Counted from the stretch's first letter, positions 39,713 to 49,430 are shown. The stretch is 64,000 bases of DNA from Pantoea vagans (GCF_004792415.1 NZ_CP038853.1:558001-622000); one strand, 5' to 3'. The notes: generated by a model from the letters alone, not told the origin. Numbers and translations are program-made.

Positions 39713-40108
39713 CTAAACGTCTGCATTAAAGGCATTCGGCAGCCACTCGAGCGCCGTGCCGGTAATGGCGATGATGTCGAAACGGCAATTCACTGTTTCA
39801 AAACTGCCGCCGCGTTGCGCCAGCCAGAGAGCGGCAGCGCGCAGCAGCTTTTGTTGTTTATTCCGGGTAACGCTGGCAAGTGCGCCACCATAACGCGCAT
39901 CGCGCCGGTAGCGGACTTCAACAAACACCCAACAGTGCCCGTCACGCATAATCAGGTCAAGTTCACCATTGCGAAAGTGAACATTGCTGGCGACCCATAT
40001 CAGGCCTGCCTGCTCCAGATAGCGCCGGGCATCTTCTTCATGCCCGGCACCAATCTGACGGCGATTTAATTGGCCGGTGCGATTTCGCCCCGACGATACT
40101 GGTTCCAT
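39713..40108 (-). CDS. yraN: UPF0102 family protein YraN
   Basis: 131 residues. Endonuclease-like fold with the ELDLIMRDG...VFVEVRYRR arrangement of acidic and lysine/arginine residues seen in restriction-type nucleases and Holliday-junction resolvases. Function is unproven. Starting at MEPVSSGRN gives the E. coli length (131) and overlaps the lpoA end by 43 bases; an earlier start eight codons upstream is possible. Confidence 0.9.
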   Translation of the reverse strand: MEPVSSGRNRTGQLNRRQIGAGHEEDARRYLEQAGLIWVASNVHFRNGELDLIMRDGHCWVFVEVRYRRDARYGGALASVTRNKQQKLLRAAALWLAQRGGSFETVNCRFDIIAITGTALEWLPNAFNADV

Positions 40109-42096
40109 GTCAACTTCCTGTTGATCACACAATCCGTGTCGGCGCTGAGCTTGCCGGTGTTGCCATCCAGCGTGAAGCCTGGTGACTGACGCATCTGGTT
40201 AAAGTGATTCGCCAGCGTCCAGGCATCCATACCCATGGCATAGAGGCGCACCAGCGAGTAGTCATTATTGAATGACTTCGAGGTCTGCTGCATCAGGCCA
40301 GGGTTGCTGCCGGAGAGCAGCGGAATATCGCTGAACTGCAGGCCATCCATTTCCAGACGGAAGTCCGGGCCGGCACCCGCCTGCGCGCTGCGCGAGCTGG
40401 CGTAGAGCGAGATGTTGCTGCGGCTGCCGGTGCGCATGGCAATCATAGGCTTGATCAGCTGCAGTTCATCCTGCGTGGAGACGATGTAGACCGCATCGAC
40501 GCCGCCACCGCTGCTGGTGCTGACCACATCTGGCGTGCTCTGTTGCGGTGCCGGAATGGTCAGGCCCGCAATCGAAACGCCCTGCGGCTCGGCAGGTGCA
40601 GCATTCACCGGCGTACCTGATAAGCTGATACCTGCACCGCTGTTGATGCCCTGTTTCAGCTCAGAGGTCGAGCCAAAGCGCTGCTGCATGACCGTGCTGC
40701 CACCCAGCGTCTGCCACTCCTGAGCAAAGGCGTTGGTCACACGATCGCCCAGTCCGCTGCGCGGCACCAGCAACAGCGGCTGGCGTTTGCCCTGATCCCA
40801 GATATGGTGCGCGGCATCGCGCGCTTCGTCTTCAGGAGAAAGCGCAAAGTAACAGATATTCGGATGGTTCTGGATCTTCTCAGGCTCATTGAGCGCCAGC
40901 ACGTTCAGTGGCGTCTGGCTGTTGGCGACCTTCTCAACGTTGCTCTTCAGCAGCGGGCCGACCACGATAGTCGCGCCATCCTGCTGTGCCTGCTGCATCA
41001 CCTGCTCAATCGGCTGGCTGCTGGTGTCATAGACCTTAATCTGGGCGTTGCTGGCCGGTGCGGCTGCAGCAGGCTGAGACTGGGGCTGTGACTGAGGTTG
41101 GGTTGTGGTGTCAGCAGACTGCTGCGGCGCGCTGATGGGATCGGCAGCCGATCCCGCGGCAGCGGCAGGTTGCGTGCTGGCCGTCGCATCTGCAGCGGCA
41201 GGCTGGGCAGCAGCTGGCTGCGCGACCGGTACGGAGACGCCGTTCTTCGCGTCGTTAAAGCCTTTCTGAATCGCATTCGCGAACACCTGCGCCTGGCCGT
41301 TCAGCGGCAGCAGCAGCGCGATAATGCTGGTAGAGGCTTTGGTGTAGTTCTGCATCTGGCTCAGCTGCGTCGGCAGCGTTTTGGCCGCCGGGTTCTGTGG
41401 ATAGCGGGTCTGCCAGTCTTTGATGCCTGACTTCAGCATCTCCGCATCCTGCGCGTTGGCGCGCCAGACCGCGAGCAGATCGAGCCAGCCCTGCAGCACA
41501 TTTTCGTCGGCATTAATCACCAGGTTGCTGGCCTCCTGCGGCGACATCTGCGTCAGTGTCTGCCAGGTGGCGTCAATGTTGGCCTGATGATCGGTGCCTT
41601 TCAGCAGCGGCTCCTGCGCAATATAGGTGCGCAGCAGTGAGAGTGAAGGGCGACCCTGTGCGCTGGCGATCTGCAGGCTGTAATAACGCGCCAGCTGATC
41701 CTGCGACAGCGAACCGGTTTTCACCTGTGCTAACAGGGGTTCAGCCTCTTTGGTTTTCTGCTGTGAAATCAGTAATTGCGCTTTCAGCAGCAGCGATTCC
41801 TGTTGCTGCGTCTCAGAGAGCTGCTGCGGCAACTGGCTCAGTTGCTGGGTCGCCTCAGGATACTTTCCTTCCTTCAACAGGGCGCGGATTGCGAGTAATT
41901 GCCAGTCGGTCTTGCTATCATCGCTGCTTTGCTGCGCTTGCTGCAGATAGTAAGCGGAGCTGGCGGTGACTGGCCCCTGAATATTGACGGTTGAGGTTTG
42001 CGGCCCCTGACCGCTACATGCGGCTAAAATCAGCCCAGCAAGAATGACAGGCAGAAAGCGTCCTGCTTTATGACGAACGACTTTTGAAGGAAGCAT
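40066..42096 (-). CDS. lpoA: Penicillin-binding protein activator LpoA
   Basis: 676 residues. Lipoprotein signal with lipobox LILAAC at about 21-26; N-terminal TPR-like helical domain (to about 255); C-terminal periplasmic-binding-protein fold (about 260-676) that contacts and activates PBP1a. Between about 290 and 375 is a low-complexity insert rich in Pro, Ala, Gln and Ser, which is longer or shorter in different enterics. Start chosen at MLPSKVV with an AAGGAAGC region; 39 upstream codons are not family-like. First gene of the operon, divergent from rsmI. Confidence 0.95.
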   Translation of the reverse strand: MLPSKVVRHKAGRFLPVILAGLILAACSGQGPQTSTVNIQGPVTASSAYYLQQAQQSSDDSKTDWQLLAIRALLKEGKYPEATQQLSQLPQQLSETQQQESLLLKAQLLISQQKTKEAEPLLAQVKTGSLSQDQLARYYSLQIASAQGRPSLSLLRTYIAQEPLLKGTDHQANIDATWQTLTQMSPQEASNLVINADENVLQGWLDLLAVWRANAQDAEMLKSGIKDWQTRYPQNPAAKTLPTQLSQMQNYTKASTSIIALLLPLNGQAQVFANAIQKGFNDAKNGVSVPVAQPAAAQPAAADATASTQPAAAAGSAADPISAPQQSADTTTQPQSQPQSQPAAAAPASNAQIKVYDTSSQPIEQVMQQAQQDGATIVVGPLLKSNVEKVANSQTPLNVLALNEPEKIQNHPNICYFALSPEDEARDAAHHIWDQGKRQPLLLVPRSGLGDRVTNAFAQEWQTLGGSTVMQQRFGSTSELKQGINSGAGISLSGTPVNAAPAEPQGVSIAGLTIPAPQQSTPDVVSTSSGGGVDAVYIVSTQDELQLIKPMIAMRTGSRSNISLYASSRSAQAGAGPDFRLEMDGLQFSDIPLLSGSNPGLMQQTSKSFNNDYSLVRLYAMGMDAWTLANHFNQMRQSPGFTLDGNTGKLSADTDCVINRKLTWNQYRRGEIAPAN

Positions 42097-42158
42097 ACTG
42101 TATCCAGTGATGTTTTTTTCAAGATGCTCAATATTAAATCGGCAATTCGGATGAAACA

Positions 42159-43025
42159 ATGAAACAACTCGATCGGGCAGAGATTTCTGCCAGCACGCTC
42201 TACATCGTTCCAACCCCGATTGGTAATTTGGGTGATATCACCCAGCGGGCGCTGACGGTGCTTTCGAGCGTCGATCTGGTCGCTGCGGAAGATACACGTC
42301 ATACCGGGCTGTTGCTACAACATTTCGCCATCAATGCGCGACTCTTCTCACTTCATGACCACAACGAGCAGCACAAGGCTGAACTGCTGTTAACGAAGCT
42401 GCAGGAGGGTCAAAGCATAGCCTTAGTTTCCGATGCTGGCACGCCGCTGATCAACGATCCGGGCTACCATCTGGTGCGTCGCTGCCGTGAAGCGGGTATT
42501 CGTGTGGTGCCGCTGCCCGGTGCCTGTGCTGCCATTGCCGCGTTAAGTGCGGCAGGACTGCCATCCGATCGTTTCTGTTACGAAGGGTTTCTGCCCGCCA
42601 AAACCAAAGGCCGCTGCGATGCGCTGCGGGCACTGGTGCAGGAGCCACGCACGCTGATTTTTTATGAATCGACCCATCGTCTGATCGACAGTCTTCAGGA
42701 TATGGTGAGTGAGCTGGGGGCTGAACGCTACGTCGTGCTGGCGCGCGAGCTGACCAAGACCTGGGAGTCAATTTACGGTGCACCGGTTGGCGAACTGCTG
42801 GCCTGGGTGAAAGAAGATGAGAATCGTCGCAAAGGCGAAATGGTGCTGATTGTTGAAGGGCACAAGGTCGATGACGAAGACGCGTTACCGGCCGATGCGC
42901 TGCGTACGCTGGCGCTGCTGCAAAAAGAGCTGCCGCTAAAACGCGCGGCTGCGCTGACCGCTGAGATCCACAGCGTGAAGAAAAATGCCCTTTATAAGTA
43001 TGCGCTGGAGCAGCAAGAGGCGTGA
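42159..43025 (+). CDS. rsmI: 16S rRNA 2'-O-ribose C1402 methyltransferase RsmI
   Basis: 288 residues, tetrapyrrole-methylase (SPOUT-like fold) family. Motifs: [15 protein letters not shown] (about 13-27), AEDTRHTG (about 43-50), [13 protein letters not shown] and [10 protein letters not shown]. It methylates the 2'-O of C1402 in 16S rRNA using S-adenosylmethionine, together with RsmH forming m4Cm1402. Divergent from lpoA, as in E. coli. The rnpB promoter overlaps the end of this gene. Confidence 0.97.
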   Translation: MKQLDRAEISASTLYIVPTPIGNLGDITQRALTVLSSVDLVAAEDTRHTGLLLQHFAINARLFSLHDHNEQHKAELLLTKLQEGQSIALVSDAGTPLINDPGYHLVRRCREAGIRVVPLPGACAAIAALSAAGLPSDRFCYEGFLPAKTKGRCDALRALVQEPRTLIFYESTHRLIDSLQDMVSELGAERYVVLARELTKTWESIYGAPVGELLAWVKEDENRRKGEMVLIVEGHKVDDEDALPADALRTLALLQKELPLKRAAALTAEIHSVKKNALYKYALEQQEA

Positions 43026-43050
43026 CAAACGCCGGCGAATGTCCTATTAT
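43022..43050 (+). promoter_or_regulatory. Promoter of rnpB
   Basis: GTGACA and TATTAT are 17 bases apart, ending nine bases before the predicted RNA 5' end. The GC-rich segment after the -10 (CCCGCGCC) is a discriminator typical of stringently controlled promoters. The -35 overlaps the rsmI stop codon. Confidence 0.8.
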
Positions 43051-43058
43051 CCCGCGCC

Positions 43059-43436
<378 letters not shown>

Positions 43437-43446
43437 TTTTTACCAG

Positions 43447-43470
43447 AAACCCCGCTTCGGCGGGGTTTTT
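43447..43470 (+). terminator. First rnpB terminator
   Basis: Stem AACCCCGC / GCGGGGTT with loop TTCG, followed by five Ts, ten bases after the RNA end. The same hairpin recurs in each downstream repeat. Confidence 0.93.
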
Positions 43471-43495
43471 GCTTTATAAGCTCTGTGCAAACAGC

Positions 43496-43616
43496 GATGA
43501 ATGACTGTCCACGACGCTCTCTATGAAAAGAACGCGGCTTAACGGTCAGCGTCGATTTTTTACTGAAAACCCCGCTTTGGCGGGGTTTTTGCTTTTGTGG
43601 GCTTGATGCGGACAGC
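43496..43616 (+). repeat. rnpB 3'-end tandem repeat, unit 1
   Basis: 121 bases. It repeats the last part of rnpB (GATGAATGACTGTCCACGAC...GGTCAG) with an inserted GCTCTCTATGAAAAG, and ends with its own terminator (43567-43590). The P1-like strand reads GGTCAGCGTC instead of GGTCAGCTTC; CGACGCT and AGCGTCG within the unit can pair. Confidence 0.95.
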
Positions 43617-43736
43617 GATGAATGACTGTCCACGACGCTCTCTATGAAAAGAATGCGGCTTAATGGTCAGCGTCGACTTTTTACCAGAAACCCCGCTTAG
43701 GCGGGGTTTTTGCTTTATAAGTTCTGTGCGGACAGC
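43617..43736 (+). repeat. rnpB 3'-end tandem repeat, unit 2
   Basis: 120 bases, the same layout as unit 1 including the 15-base insert and the CGACGCT/AGCGTCG pairing. Its terminator is at about 43688-43711. Confidence 0.95.
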
Positions 43737-43855
43737 GATGAATGACTGTCCACGACGCTCTCTATGAAAAGAATGCGGCTTAATGGTCAGCTTCGACTTT
43801 TTACCAAAACCCCGCTTCGGCGGGGTTTTTGCTTTATAAGTTCTGTGCGGACAGC
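43737..43855 (+). repeat. rnpB 3'-end tandem repeat, unit 3
   Basis: 119 bases. It carries GGTCAGCTTC, the true P1 3' strand, unlike units 1 and 2. Its terminator is at about 43806-43830. Confidence 0.95.
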
Positions 43856-43951
43856 GATGAATGACTGTCCACGACGCTCTCTATGAAAAGAATGCGGCTC
43901 AATGGTCAGCTTCGACTTTTTACCAAAACCCCGCTTCGGCGGGGTTTTTGC
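43856..43951 (+). repeat. rnpB 3'-end tandem repeat, unit 4 (last, partial)
   Basis: It keeps the rnpB-like end, the insert and GGTCAGCTTC, and closes with a terminator at about 43926-43949. The spacer part is lost before the yqjG end. Confidence 0.95.
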
Positions 43952-43970
43952 TTTGTGGCGCTAACAACAT

Positions 43971-44945
43971 TTAACCGCGGCCGTGCGGCTCATCCCAGTC
44001 AAACGCCGGGCCCAGCGAAATGACACCGCTCGGGTTGATGGTCTTGTGGCTGCAGTAGTAGTGATGACGGATATGCGGCAGATTGACCGTCTCCGCAATG
44101 CCCGGCATCTGATAGATATCACGCAGGAAACCGCTGAGGTTTCTGTAGTCACCGATCCGGTGACGATCGCATTTGAAGTGGGTCACATAGACCGGATCAA
44201 AGCGCACCAGCGTGGTCCACAACCGCAGATCCGCTTCGGTCAGCTGATCGCCGGTGAGATAGCGATGCTGGCCCAGGATCTGCTCCAGGCGCGACAGCGA
44301 ATGAAACAGCGCAGTGACGGCCTCATCGTACGCGGATTGCGACGTGGCGAAGCCCGACTTATAGACGCCATTATTCACGGTGTCGTAGATCCAGCCATTC
44401 AGCTCATCAATCTTTTCACGCAGCGCAACGGGATAGTAGTCACCGGCACGGGCGCCCACCGCATCAAACGCACTGTTGAACATGCGGATGATATCTGCCG
44501 ACTCATTGCTGACGATGGTGTTCTGCTGCTTGTCCCACAATACCGGCACGGTGACACGCCCGCTGTATTGCGGATCGGCGTGCAGATAGAGCTGATAAAG
44601 GAACTCGTTCTGGTAGAGCTTATCGCCGGTCGCATCCTGAAAGGTGTCATCGAACGTCCAGCCATTCTCCAGCATCAGTGGATGCACTACGGAGACATCG
44701 ATCATGCTGTCCAGACCTTTCAGCTGGCGCATCAGCAGCGTGCGGTGCGCCCAGGGGCAGGCCAGCGAGACATAAAGATGATAGCGATCGCGCTCAGCGG
44801 CAAATCCTGCTTTACCTGACGGACCGGCGCTGCCATCCGGCGTTACCCAGTTGCGAAAAGCCGACTCTGAACGCTTGAAACGTCCACCGGTAGATTTGGT
44901 GTCGTACCAGGTGTCATGCCAGACACCGTCAATTAACTGTCCCAT
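43971..44945 (-). CDS. yqjG: Glutathionyl-hydroquinone reductase YqjG
   Basis: 324 residues, Xi-class glutathione transferase. The catalytic Cys lies in ACPWAHR (about 62-68); a C-terminal all-helical GST domain follows (about 170-310). It reduces glutathionyl-hydroquinones, releasing the quinol, and so acts in quinone detoxification. The ATG of MGQLIDGVW is the family start; 20 upstream codons are non-conserved. It follows yqjF, as in E. coli, and is convergent with rnpB. Confidence 0.95.
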   Translation of the reverse strand: MGQLIDGVWHDTWYDTKSTGGRFKRSESAFRNWVTPDGSAGPSGKAGFAAERDRYHLYVSLACPWAHRTLLMRQLKGLDSMIDVSVVHPLMLENGWTFDDTFQDATGDKLYQNEFLYQLYLHADPQYSGRVTVPVLWDKQQNTIVSNESADIIRMFNSAFDAVGARAGDYYPVALREKIDELNGWIYDTVNNGVYKSGFATSQSAYDEAVTALFHSLSRLEQILGQHRYLTGDQLTEADLRLWTTLVRFDPVYVTHFKCDRHRIGDYRNLSGFLRDIYQMPGIAETVNLPHIRHHYYCSHKTINPSGVISLGPAFDWDEPHGRG

Positions 44946-44960
44946 AATGGCTCCAATGCA

Positions 44961-44990
44961 AACAGGGCGGAGAAATGTCCCCGCCCTGTT
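44961..44990 (-). terminator. Hairpin between yqjF and yqjG
   Basis: Arms AACAGGGCGG and CCGCCCTGTT (10 bp) with a ten-base loop lie in the gap. The U-run is weak, so it may only attenuate yqjG expression. Confidence 0.45.
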
Positions 44991-45021
44991 AAGTATATGT
45001 GGCAATACGCTTTATGTGAGA

Positions 45022-45435
45022 TTAGCGCGTAATCGCCTGTGGTTTTCTTTTGCTGATCAGGCGATCAAGGCTGTATGCACCCGGGCCGACCAGACCCAAC
45101 ACCAGGAAACCACCTGCGATAGAGAGGTTCTTCATGAACATCAGCTGGTTTACGCCTTCGGCGAAGTTACTGTGAAACAGAAACGCGGTCAGGATGGTAA
45201 AGCCGGCAGTGAACAGGGCAGTAAAACGGGTCAGGAAACCAAACAGGATGGCCAGACCGCCGCCAAACTCCAGCAGGATAACCAGCGGCAGCATAAAGCC
45301 AGGGACGCCCATCGCTTCCATATATTGCTGAGTACCTGCATAACCGGTGATTTTGCCCCAGCCGGCCGTAATGAACAGGATTGGCATCAGGATACGAGCC
45401 ACTAACAAACCAACGTCTTCGAATTTTTTCATCAT
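45022..45435 (-). CDS. yqjF: DoxX family membrane protein YqjF
   Basis: 137 residues with four membrane segments (about 10-28, 50-68, 72-90, 105-125) and the DoxX motif RILMPILFITAGWGKI. E. coli yqjF is induced by 2,4-dinitrotoluene products through YhaJ and is used as a biosensor promoter; its biochemical role is uncertain, perhaps linked to quinone-like electrophiles as its partner yqjG suggests. The upstream gap holds a perfect palindrome proposed as an operator. Confidence 0.92.
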   Translation of the reverse strand: MMKKFEDVGLLVARILMPILFITAGWGKITGYAGTQQYMEAMGVPGFMLPLVILLEFGGGLAILFGFLTRFTALFTAGFTILTAFLFHSNFAEGVNQLMFMKNLSIAGGFLVLGLVGPGAYSLDRLISKRKPQAITR

Positions 45436-45576
45436 TTACTCCAGCGCTATCAGGGATGCAGGGCAGACTGCCCGCAGGGTTTATGCCCGCTGAAAGCAGT
45501 TCTGCATTCATTGGGTTGATAGCTGGAGATGATAATCGCGGCGTGGAAAGGTTGTAAGCGAGATATACTGTCAGTG

Positions 45577-45597
45577 TTCTTCAGAAATTCTGAAGAA
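45577..45597. promoter_or_regulatory. 21-base palindrome upstream of yqjF, candidate YhaJ operator
   Basis: TTCTTCAGAA, one central base, TTCTGAAGAA: a perfect palindrome 142 bases upstream of yqjF. Its core TCAGAAATTCTGA has the LysR T-N11-A form and resembles the site next to yhaJ. Confidence 0.55.
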
Positions 45598-45626
45598 GAA
45601 AAGCCGGCCTTTTCAGGACCGGCTTT
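45590..45626 (-). terminator. Terminator of the yqjC-D-E-K operon
   Basis: On the minus strand AAAGCCGG and CCGGCTTT form a stem with an 11-base loop, followed by TTTTCTTCTT, just after yqjK. Confidence 0.8.
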
Positions 45627-45634
45627 AAGCAGGA

Positions 45635-45919
45635 TTAACGCGGGGGCATAGCAGACTTGATCATGCGCCAGGTGCTCCAGGCACCGAATCCCCGCTTCGC
45701 CCAGCGCAGCAGCTTGCTCGGACTGCGAATGGAGTAAACGGCCAGCGCGCTGCTGCCAATGGCCAGGTAACGACGTAAGCTGAGGAAAGTAAACCAGCCG
45801 CGATCGTAGTGGGCGGTGCCTTCCAGCCAGTCACGCCGCGCAGCGCTTAAATCCAGCCGCTGCTGCTGCACATGCTTAAGCAGTTCATGGATGCGTTCTT
45901 CACGCTCGCGGCGGCTCAT
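45635..45919 (-). CDS. yqjK: YqjK-like family protein
   Basis: 94 residues; a charged helical N-terminus (RREREERIHELLKHVQQQR in part) and a moderately hydrophobic centre. E. coli YqjK shares the position and layout. Function unknown. Its start overlaps the yqjE stop by one base, and a terminator follows. Probably part of an inner-membrane, stationary-phase module with yqjD and yqjE. Confidence 0.88.
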   Translation of the reverse strand: MSRREREERIHELLKHVQQQRLDLSAARRDWLEGTAHYDRGWFTFLSLRRYLAIGSSALAVYSIRSPSKLLRWAKRGFGAWSTWRMIKSAMPPR

Positions 45920-46314
45920 CAGCGCTGGTCCTCAAGCAAATTACGGTCTGTTTCCAGCTCTTTGCGCGTGTGGCGCAACAGCGTGGACTGACGTGATTTG
46001 TGAAGCGTCCAGAGCCCGAAAATAACCGCCAGCAAAAACAGCGTACCGGTCGTGATGCCAATCGCCATCAGACGATATTGTGCATCGACTGCCCAGATGA
46101 TCAGGACCATCAGGCTCATCAGACCAAATGCAGTGAACAGCATTGTCAGGCCAATCATCAACAGCATCTGTATCAGATTCGCTTTCTCATGCTCCAGTTC
46201 CACTACTGCCAGACGAACGCGTGTCTCAACCATGCCAACCAGCGTGGTAACGATACGCTGGCCGATGTTAATGACCCCTTTAGCCGGGCCGTGGTTCTGC
46301 TGTGTGCCGGCCAT
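45919..46314 (-). CDS. yqjE: Phage holin-like inner membrane protein YqjE
   Basis: 131 residues with two membrane helices (about 53-80 and 85-110), Actinobacterial holin-X/YqjE type fold (ETRVRLAVVELEHEKANL). E. coli YqjE is an inner-membrane protein co-expressed with yqjD in stationary phase. Start chosen at MAGTQQNHG, two bases after the yqjD stop; 23 upstream codons are yqjD overlap. Function unknown. Confidence 0.92.
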   Translation of the reverse strand: MAGTQQNHGPAKGVINIGQRIVTTLVGMVETRVRLAVVELEHEKANLIQMLLMIGLTMLFTAFGLMSLMVLIIWAVDAQYRLMAIGITTGTLFLLAVIFGLWTLHKSRQSTLLRHTRKELETDRNLLEDQR

Positions 46315-46316
46315 GG

Positions 46317-46622
46317 TTAGCGACGCGAAATGAGCATGCCGAGTGCGACGCCAATCGCTGCACCGATACCCACACCATGCCATGGATTCTCACGCACGTA
46401 GCCTTCGGCTTTCTGCGCCGCTTCGCGCGTAGTCGCTGCGATGCGCTCGCCTGATTCGCCCAGACGCTCGCGTGAGCTGTCCAGCGCATCACGCGCTTTA
46501 CTGCGAAGTTTATCCAGCTCGCCTTTGGATTTTTCGGTGCTGCTGCTCAGCACTTCTTCCAGGGTGTCGGCAAGGTTTTTCAGTTCAGCACGCAAATGTT
46601 CCGATGATGTGTCTTTAGACAT
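46317..46622 (-). CDS. yqjD: Membrane-anchored ribosome-binding protein YqjD
   Basis: 101 residues, DUF883 family. A long amphipathic helical part (1-80) precedes a C-terminal glycine-zipper membrane segment (GVGIGAAIGVALGMLISRR). In E. coli YqjD tethers stationary-phase ribosomes to the inner membrane and is RpoS-dependent. Start chosen at MSKDTSSEH, after GAGTATTTT; six codons upstream are not conserved. Confidence 0.94.
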   Translation of the reverse strand: MSKDTSSEHLRAELKNLADTLEEVLSSSTEKSKGELDKLRSKARDALDSSRERLGESGERIAATTREAAQKAEGYVRENPWHGVGIGAAIGVALGMLISRR

Positions 46623-46657
46623 AAAATACTCCTTTAACATCAGTTGGTTAATTCCGA

Positions 46658-47032
46658 TTAATAGGGCTCCGCCTGTAACTTTTTCAGCTCCCGGCGCGCT
46701 TCATCCAGTTTTTGTTGTCGTTTGGCAATCTTCTCCCTGTCATGGCCCTTTTCACGCTCTTCCCTGAGTGCGTGCTCACGCTCAGCTACTTTCTGCTTCT
46801 GAGCATTAATTCTTTCAAGATGGGCGGCTTCCAGCTTTTTATCGCTGCAGTCCGCCCGGACTTCGGTCAGCGCGCGCTCCAGGCCGTTAACCCGGCGCTG
46901 GTTGTTATGCTTCTGCGCCATCCCGATTTCACGCTGAATATCCTGTTCTTTCTGTTCACAAAGCGATTCTGCTGCCAACAGCGAACCCGACAGCGAAAGC
47001 AGCGCGACGCCCAGTAATACTTGATATTTCAT
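46658..47032 (-). CDS. yqjC: DUF1090 periplasmic protein YqjC
   Basis: 124 residues. Signal peptide (ending LLA-AESLCEQ) and a long charged coiled coil with two Cys residues (SLCEQ, ADCSD). E. coli YqjC is a DUF1090 protein of unknown function, induced by osmotic or acid stress. The ATG of MKYQVLL is the family start. First gene of the yqjC-D-E-K operon. Confidence 0.93.
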   Translation of the reverse strand: MKYQVLLGVALLSLSGSLLAAESLCEQKEQDIQREIGMAQKHNNQRRVNGLERALTEVRADCSDKKLEAAHLERINAQKQKVAEREHALREEREKGHDREKIAKRQQKLDEARRELKKLQAEPY

Positions 47033-47168
47033 CGGTCCTGAACCTTCCATTGCGACCTGATTCGTCATCACGCGTCAGGCCTTATGCCTGCAGGTGCTGA
47101 AAATCGACTCTCGGTTAAGCATAGACACCGATAGTAAAAAGTTCAAAGAAGACCGGGAGATAGAGAGC

Positions 47169-47206
47169 CTTTCAGACCACCACATCCTGCCGCGGCGGTC
47201 TGAAAG
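47169..47206 (-). terminator. Hairpin after mzrA
   Basis: CTTTCAGACC and GGTCTGAAAG form a 10-bp stem between mzrA and yqjC, without a strong U-run. Confidence 0.5.
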
Positions 47207-47222
47207 CAAAGAGAGGGTCAGA

Positions 47223-47570
47223 TTACGCCAGAGAGAGGTGCTGAGCGTGATCGTGCTGGGCGACGATAAAGCCCTGTGGCAGCAGGCGGCGTAATACTTT
47301 TTGCGCCGCCAGGCTCTGCTCTTCGCTGTCAAAATGGATGATTAGTGCGTCACCCGCAGGCGTGATGCTTTTGATACGGATCCCCTGCGCGCTTAATTGC
47401 TGATAGAGATAAAAGCCATCAGGCAGCGTTGCGCCAGCATGAGAAACCCGAATCTGCACCACTGTCTCGTGCTGCATCAGAGGAGGAACCACACAAAGCG
47501 CGGTCAGCGCAAGCGCGCCAGCAATCAACCACGGTATCCACCGTTTAGGAATAGCCTGCAGCAGTTTCAT
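47223..47570 (-). CDS. mzrA: EnvZ/OmpR regulon modulator MzrA
   Basis: 115 residues. One N-terminal membrane segment (about 12-32) and a periplasmic C-terminus. In E. coli MzrA contacts EnvZ and increases OmpR phosphorylation, linking Cpx and EnvZ/OmpR signalling; it was earlier named yqjB. Its start overlaps the yqjA stop by one base, so the two are coupled. Confidence 0.92.
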   Translation of the reverse strand: MKLLQAIPKRWIPWLIAGALALTALCVVPPLMQHETVVQIRVSHAGATLPDGFYLYQQLSAQGIRIKSITPAGDALIIHFDSEEQSLAAQKVLRRLLPQGFIVAQHDHAQHLSLA

Positions 47571-48244
47571 TACTCGGCTTTCCCGTTCTGATTCGCCTGA
47601 CGCTTACGCCATAACACGACCAGCGACCCCACCAGGCCAAAGACCAGCAGCGCCAGCGGCAGCATCATCAGGAAGAACATCATCTCATCTTCATAACGAC
47701 GGAAAATGGGGGTTTTACCCAGCGCAAAGCCGATAACGGTCAGAATGACTACCCAGAGGAAAGCACTTACCCAGTTAAAGAACTGAAAGCGGGCATTGCT
47801 GAGGCCTGATAACCCGGCGATGGTCGGCAGCAGCGTTCGCACAAAGGCGATAAAGCGGCCAATCAACAGGGCAGATAAGCCGTGACGGTGGAACATACTG
47901 TGCGCCCGCAGATGATACTGGGCGGGAAGGTGAGAAAGCCATTTCTGTACCGTAGGCGTATTGCCCAGCCAGCGTCCCTGAATGTAGCTCACCCAGCAGC
48001 CAAGGCTGGCTCCGGTGGTTAAAACCAGAATCGTTAACGGGAAGCTCATGGTGCCTTTGGCAATCAGAACGCCGACCAGAATCAGCAGACTGTCACCCGG
48101 CAGAAATGCGGCAGGAAGCAGGCCATTTTCTAAAAACAAAATCATGAACAGCACGCCGTAAATGGCCCATACCAGCGTGGGGTCGGAGAGGGTTTCGTAG
48201 TCCTGTTGCCACAGGGCATGCAGCAACGCTTGCAAAATATCCAT
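47570..48244 (-). CDS. yqjA: DedA family membrane protein YqjA
   Basis: 224 residues. DedA/SNARE-associated family: four or more membrane segments with the conserved [18 protein letters not shown] and [19 protein letters not shown] motifs, including the acidic and arginine residues needed for proton-motive function. With YghB it supports membrane homeostasis, alkaline growth and cell division in E. coli, and recent work links the family to lipid carrier recycling. The ATG at 48244 follows CAGGAATGATTG; the codon before it is TTG. Confidence 0.95.
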   Translation of the reverse strand: MDILQALLHALWQQDYETLSDPTLVWAIYGVLFMILFLENGLLPAAFLPGDSLLILVGVLIAKGTMSFPLTILVLTTGASLGCWVSYIQGRWLGNTPTVQKWLSHLPAQYHLRAHSMFHRHGLSALLIGRFIAFVRTLLPTIAGLSGLSNARFQFFNWVSAFLWVVILTVIGFALGKTPIFRRYEDEMMFFLMMLPLALLVFGLVGSLVVLWRKRQANQNGKAE

Positions 48245-48247
48245 CAA

Positions 48248-48567
48248 TCATTCCTGAACATCATTGTTAAACATGTCCCACAGGGACTTAAACGCAGACC
48301 GGCATTTCGTTATAAATTTTAGGAGCGCAGCCTGGGCGGGGTTTTCCGGATCCTTCCAGAATTGATTGTTAAATCAGCGACTTTATAAAACCCTGTCGCA
48401 AAGGGTAATAAAAGGGCGATAACTGTAACAAAAATCGCCTGTCTGAGACAGGAAAACTCTCTGGCGAACAGGAGTTTTACCTTGTGAAACGGCGTGTAAA
48501 AAGGAGCTTTACATGACCTGACACTATTGCAGATTAACTGACCATCTCAGGGTGTTTTCAGGCACGT
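48248..48567. other. Gap between yqjA and exuR
   Basis: 320 bases, AT-richer than flanks. It must hold the yqjA promoter and the exuR transcript end. GTAAA at 48495 and TTTAC at 48508 form an inverted pair and AAAACTC/GAGTTTT at about 48453-48476 a weak hairpin. No gene seen. Confidence 0.45.
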
Positions 48568-49344
48568 TTAGCGGGCGTTATTGGACCCATCAGGCAGGAT
48601 GACCGGATTTTCACCAAACATGTAACGATCCACGTTAAATTCAAAATCATCCGCCGTCGCGTTAAACAGCATCTGTTTAGTATTTTCCAGATGTTGCCAC
48701 ATCGCCAGTTTGCTGGCGGCGGGATCTTTACGCATCAGGGCTTTAAGAATCTGATCGTGGTCGTCGCACCAGCTGAGAATGCTGCGCTGGTCGATGTGTT
48801 CGTGAAGTTTAAGCCAGTAGGGATTGTGCAGACGATGCAGCCACATTTTTTCAACGATGGCGGCTAAGGCGCTGTTCTGGGTGGATTGCGCAATACGCAC
48901 ATGAAACTGCATGTCCCACTCGGAGTCGCGGAAATGATCCTCCTGGCGGGCTTTTTCCTGTATCGCCATCAGATCGATAATGTCCTGACGCGTTACCTGG
49001 GTGGCAGCGAATTCCGCCACGTTACTCTCAATCAGCTGGCGCGCCTGAAGTAATTCAAACGGACCAAAGGTGGCAAACTCCAGCTGGCTGCTGGTGGGTG
49101 AGATACGATTCTGCTGCTGGCTGGCAATCACGTGAATGCCTGAACCTTTACGGACCTCAACATAGCCTTCCACTTCCAGCATGATGATCGCTTCGCGGAC
49201 GACGGTGCGGCTCACTTCCATCTCTTCGGCAATCAGGCGCTCAGCAGGCAGTTTGTCACCTACCGGATAGATTCCGGTTTCGATGCGGCTTTTCAGCTCG
49301 CTGGCCAGCTGTTGATAGAGTCGACGGGATTCAGTGATGTCCAT
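48568..49344 (-). CDS. exuR: Hexuronate regulon repressor ExuR
   Basis: 258 residues, GntR/FadR type. Winged HTH at about 8-75 ([22 protein letters not shown]) and an FCD ligand domain with His residues expected to bind metal or hexuronate ([18 protein letters not shown]). It represses exuT, uxaCBA and its own gene until galacturonate or glucuronate derivatives bind. An operator-like palindrome lies immediately upstream, pointing to autoregulation. Confidence 0.96.
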   Translation of the reverse strand: MDITESRRLYQQLASELKSRIETGIYPVGDKLPAERLIAEEMEVSRTVVREAIIMLEVEGYVEVRKGSGIHVIASQQQNRISPTSSQLEFATFGPFELLQARQLIESNVAEFAATQVTRQDIIDLMAIQEKARQEDHFRDSEWDMQFHVRIAQSTQNSALAAIVEKMWLHRLHNPYWLKLHEHIDQRSILSWCDDHDQILKALMRKDPAASKLAMWQHLENTKQMLFNATADDFEFNVDRYMFGENPVILPDGSNNAR

Positions 49345-49369
49345 AGCACAATCCTGGTAGCAGACAGAT

Positions 49370-49386
49370 AAGTTGTTATACCACTT
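49370..49386. promoter_or_regulatory. ExuR-like operator upstream of exuR
   Basis: AAGTTGTTATACCACTT resembles the consensus AAnTTGTTATACAAnTT in the exuR promoter region. Confidence 0.72.
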
Positions 49387-49430
49387 CAGGGCGTGCGAGG
49401 AAATGGGCTGACATCAGCCAGCCCGGCAGT

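Noticed and set aside
43983..44819. 278-codon frame antisense to yqjG
   Set aside because: Shadow of the glutathione-transferase gene on the opposite strand.
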